NCBI GenBank assembly: GCA_902616725.1
Contig: CACMTZ010000003.1
Coordinates: forward strand, 153,210 to 217,209
Direction of reading: 5' to 3'
Length of the DNA: 64,000 nt
Source of the DNA: an uncultured Pelagibacteraceae bacterium
GTDB lineage: Bacteria; Pseudomonadota; Alphaproteobacteria; Pelagibacterales; Pelagibacteraceae
The translations under genes were made by a program, and so were the position numbers. This document shows positions 62,431-64,000 of this stretch, piece after piece. The notes below the pieces were generated by a model. It did no database searches, was not told the origin of the DNA, and was given only the letters and a program-made list of their open reading frames with translations. Numbering within the stretch: the first letter of the stretch is position 1; every line of letters begins with the position of its first letter.

Positions 62431-63120
62431 TTATCTCGCGAGTTTTATAAAAATATCACCCATTCCAGCATCTAAATTTTCTAAAGGTGTATTATTTCTC
62501 AACTCGCAATATCTACCCGTCACTTGATGACTTTTAACAAAGTCTACCTCATCTTTCGCACAATTTTTTCCATTGTGCAATAAACCTATTACTATTCGAT
62601 CGTTAAGACTATACACTTCTGATTTGTTGATTTTTTCACCATTACAAAAATAATCTTTATTAACTCTATTGGGAAAATCTTTTTTAGCACAAGGATTTTT
62701 TATTGTTAAAACATAGAATTCTTTAAAACCATCCTCAAATTTATGTTTCATCTTTTGAGCTTCAGAATACTTCATAAGATCACACGAACATGGAACACAA
62801 CACCTATAATAGTTTCCACAAATTTTTTTATTCGTTTTACTTTCTTTAATAAATAAGAATTCTGAGTCACTATTTGGGTCAATTAAAGACCCAGAAACTG
62901 CACAATATAATTTGTTAAATTCAACAAAGTCTTTGTAAGTAATTTTTTTATCTATGATATATTTAAAAAATTTTGGTCCCGCGGCATTTCTATTTTTATC
63001 AGGGAATATTCTAGACCAATCAGTAATAAGCTCTTTGTGATAATTTTTTTCTCCAGCAAACGACTTGAGTTGAAATGATATTAAAAATACAATTAAAAAT
63101 ATATTGAATATTTTTTTCAT
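62431..63120 (-). CDS. Cysteine-rich exported protein of unknown function
   Basis: This 229-residue protein has a signal peptide (KKIFNIFLIVFLISFQLKSFAG) and ten cysteines in the mature part, five of them packed in CGNYYRCCVPCSCD. Such clustering suggests disulfides or metal binding in the periplasm. I do not recognise the family. Its ATG overlaps the stop of the CRTAC1-type repeat protein gene as ATGA, so the two are probably produced together. Confidence 0.75.
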   Translation of the reverse strand: MKKIFNIFLIVFLISFQLKSFAGEKNYHKELITDWSRIFPDKNRNAAGPKFFKYIIDKKITYKDFVEFNKLYCAVSGSLIDPNSDSEFLFIKESKTNKKICGNYYRCCVPCSCDLMKYSEAQKMKHKFEDGFKEFYVLTIKNPCAKKDFPNRVNKDYFCNGEKINKSEVYSLNDRIVIGLLHNGKNCAKDEVDFVKSHQVTGRYCELRNNTPLENLDAGMGDIFIKLAR

Positions 63121-64000
63121 TTCTGTCTTACAATAATTGTTTGGTTAAGTTTCTTTATATTAATCATTTCTTTACTTCCATTTGTCCATCGAATTTCTAC
63201 TTTAAAATTTTTTTCTTTTTTTCTAATTCCATAATGTGCCACAGGTTCCATTTGGCATAAGTAACCAGATCCTGCATCAATTGTTTTTGAATGTTTTCTT
63301 TGATTAGTTATTAAGGTAACAGTGGCTCCTCTTGCTGGCGCACCATACTTATTTAATGGTTTAATCCTTAAGTATTTACTTCCTTTATCAACTTTTGCTT
63401 TATACAAAGTTAATGTTTGTGCTTTACTTTCACCACGAGAAACTAATAATTCTAAAATTCCATCATTGTCTATATCCGCGACTGCAGCACCAGTTCCATA
63501 TCCATTAGCTTCGAGTCCTACCTGAAAATTTATCTGCTCAAATTTTCCATTATCTTTAATACGAAATAACTTATTTGGTTCTGCTATATTGTTCATGAAA
63601 ACTTCATCAAAACCATCATTATCAAAATCTGCAGAAATAATTGTTCTTATTCTAGAGGGTTCATCAAAATCTTTATTTCCAATGTCTTTAAATTCATTAT
63701 TCTCCAGGACCCAAGCTCTGTGATATCCAAGCCAATTACCACTTAAAATATCCAATCTACCACGATAATATATGTCTGATAAAGCTGTACCCCGTCCATT
63801 TTGGATTGCATCATCTACTCTATAATCAAATGCAACATCATCAAAATTTCCATTATTATTTTTAAAAAGAAAATTTGCTCCTCTCTCATTAGCTGCAAAG
63901 ATATCGGCTCTTTCTGTCAAGATATGCCCAGATACAACTGCTCTTCCACCAGTAATATTATCCAGATTTAAATTCTCAGCTTTATCTTTGATAAGTTCAT
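63117..64000 (-). CDS. CRTAC1-type FG-GAP/ASPIC-UnbV repeat protein (5' end outside window)
   Basis: The frame is open from 63117 to the right edge of the window; no start is needed inside it, because codons upstream of 63920 continue the repeat pattern (TGGRAVVSGHILTERADIF). FG-GAP repeats with calcium-type motifs (DFDNDGFDEVFMNN; DIDNDGILELLVSRG) are followed by a C-terminal ASPIC/UnbV domain (GAPARGATVTL; AGSGYLCQMEPVAHYGI). Such proteins are secreted beta-propellers with adhesion or carbohydrate-related roles. At least 294 residues are present. Confidence 0.88.
   Translation of the reverse strand, partial: ELIKDKAENLNLDNITGGRAVVSGHILTERADIFAANERGANFLFKNNNGNFDDVAFDYRVDDAIQNGRGTALSDIYYRGRLDILSGNWLGYHRAWVLENNEFKDIGNKDFDEPSRIRTIISADFDNDGFDEVFMNNIAEPNKLFRIKDNGKFEQINFQVGLEANGYGTGAAVADIDNDGILELLVSRGESKAQTLTLYKAKVDKGSKYLRIKPLNKYGAPARGATVTLITNQRKHSKTIDAGSGYLCQMEPVAHYGIRKKEKNFKVEIRWTNGSKEMINIKKLNQTIIVRQK

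Overview
The window looks like a chromosomal segment of a SAR11-clade alphaproteobacterium (Pelagibacter or a close relative). The sequence is strongly AT-rich, genes abut or overlap by a few bases (many ATGA junctions), and no gene-free stretch exceeds about 180 bases. The layout includes the alphaproteobacterial mdh-sucCD-sucAB-lpdA cluster and a dmdA whose protein closely matches the SAR11 DMSP demethylase as I remember it. I saw no rRNA, tRNA, insertion sequence, phage gene or CRISPR array.

Layout. 1-1663 (+): end of an unknown gene, a CtpA-type protease and the Nudix hydrolase RppH. 1656-35540 (-): a one-way run of about 34 kb. In transcription order from 35540 downward it holds ffh, rpsP, trmD, rplS, leuC, leuD, leuB, the DMSP demethylation genes (dmdC, dmdB, an alpha/beta hydrolase, dmdA), asd, sdhCDAB, mmsA, mdh, sucCD, sucA, sucB, lpdA, a lone glycosyltransferase, priA and the F1 ATP synthase genes atpHAGDC. 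35541-35701: a short divergent spacer that can fold into three hairpins closed by a fourth stem, the best candidate for an unannotated structured RNA. 35702-37443 (+): dapF and ftsY.

37436-55099 (-): a second long one-way run. In transcription order it holds cytochrome c maturation genes (ccmC-D-E-F-G-H), a PagL-like outer-membrane protein, two tandem FMN alpha-hydroxyacid dehydrogenases, an aminotransferase, a D-lactate/glycolate-type FAD dehydrogenase, a D-2-hydroxyacid dehydrogenase, a TRAP transporter (dctP, a terminator hairpin, dctQ, dctM), an amidase, a 58-residue membrane protein, an EamA exporter, a membrane-anchored alpha/beta hydrolase and an exported unknown protein. I read the middle of this run as a locus for uptake and oxidation of small hydroxy or keto acids. 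55100-64000: mixed short transcription units with hspQ, yciB, a DUF2794 protein, a Bax-inhibitor-1 protein, an aldo/keto reductase, an IalB-like protein, argG, two small membrane proteins (one PsiE-like), a photolyase-like protein with unusual domain order, a small membrane protein, a cysteine-rich secreted protein and the 3' part of a CRTAC1-type repeat protein that runs off the window.

How the genes fit together. DmdA removes a methyl group from DMSP and DmdB/DmdC degrade the resulting methylmercaptopropionate. Asd makes the aspartate semialdehyde needed for homoserine and methionine. MmsA delivers acyl-CoA, and the sdh/suc/mdh/lpd genes complete half the TCA cycle beside the F1 ATPase. The most interesting unexplained items are the ffh-dapF structured spacer, the 58-residue membrane protein, the shared repetitive tails on ribosomal proteins S16 and L19, the unassigned hydrolase inside the dmd operon, the long inverted repeat upstream of ccmC and the photolyase-like protein.
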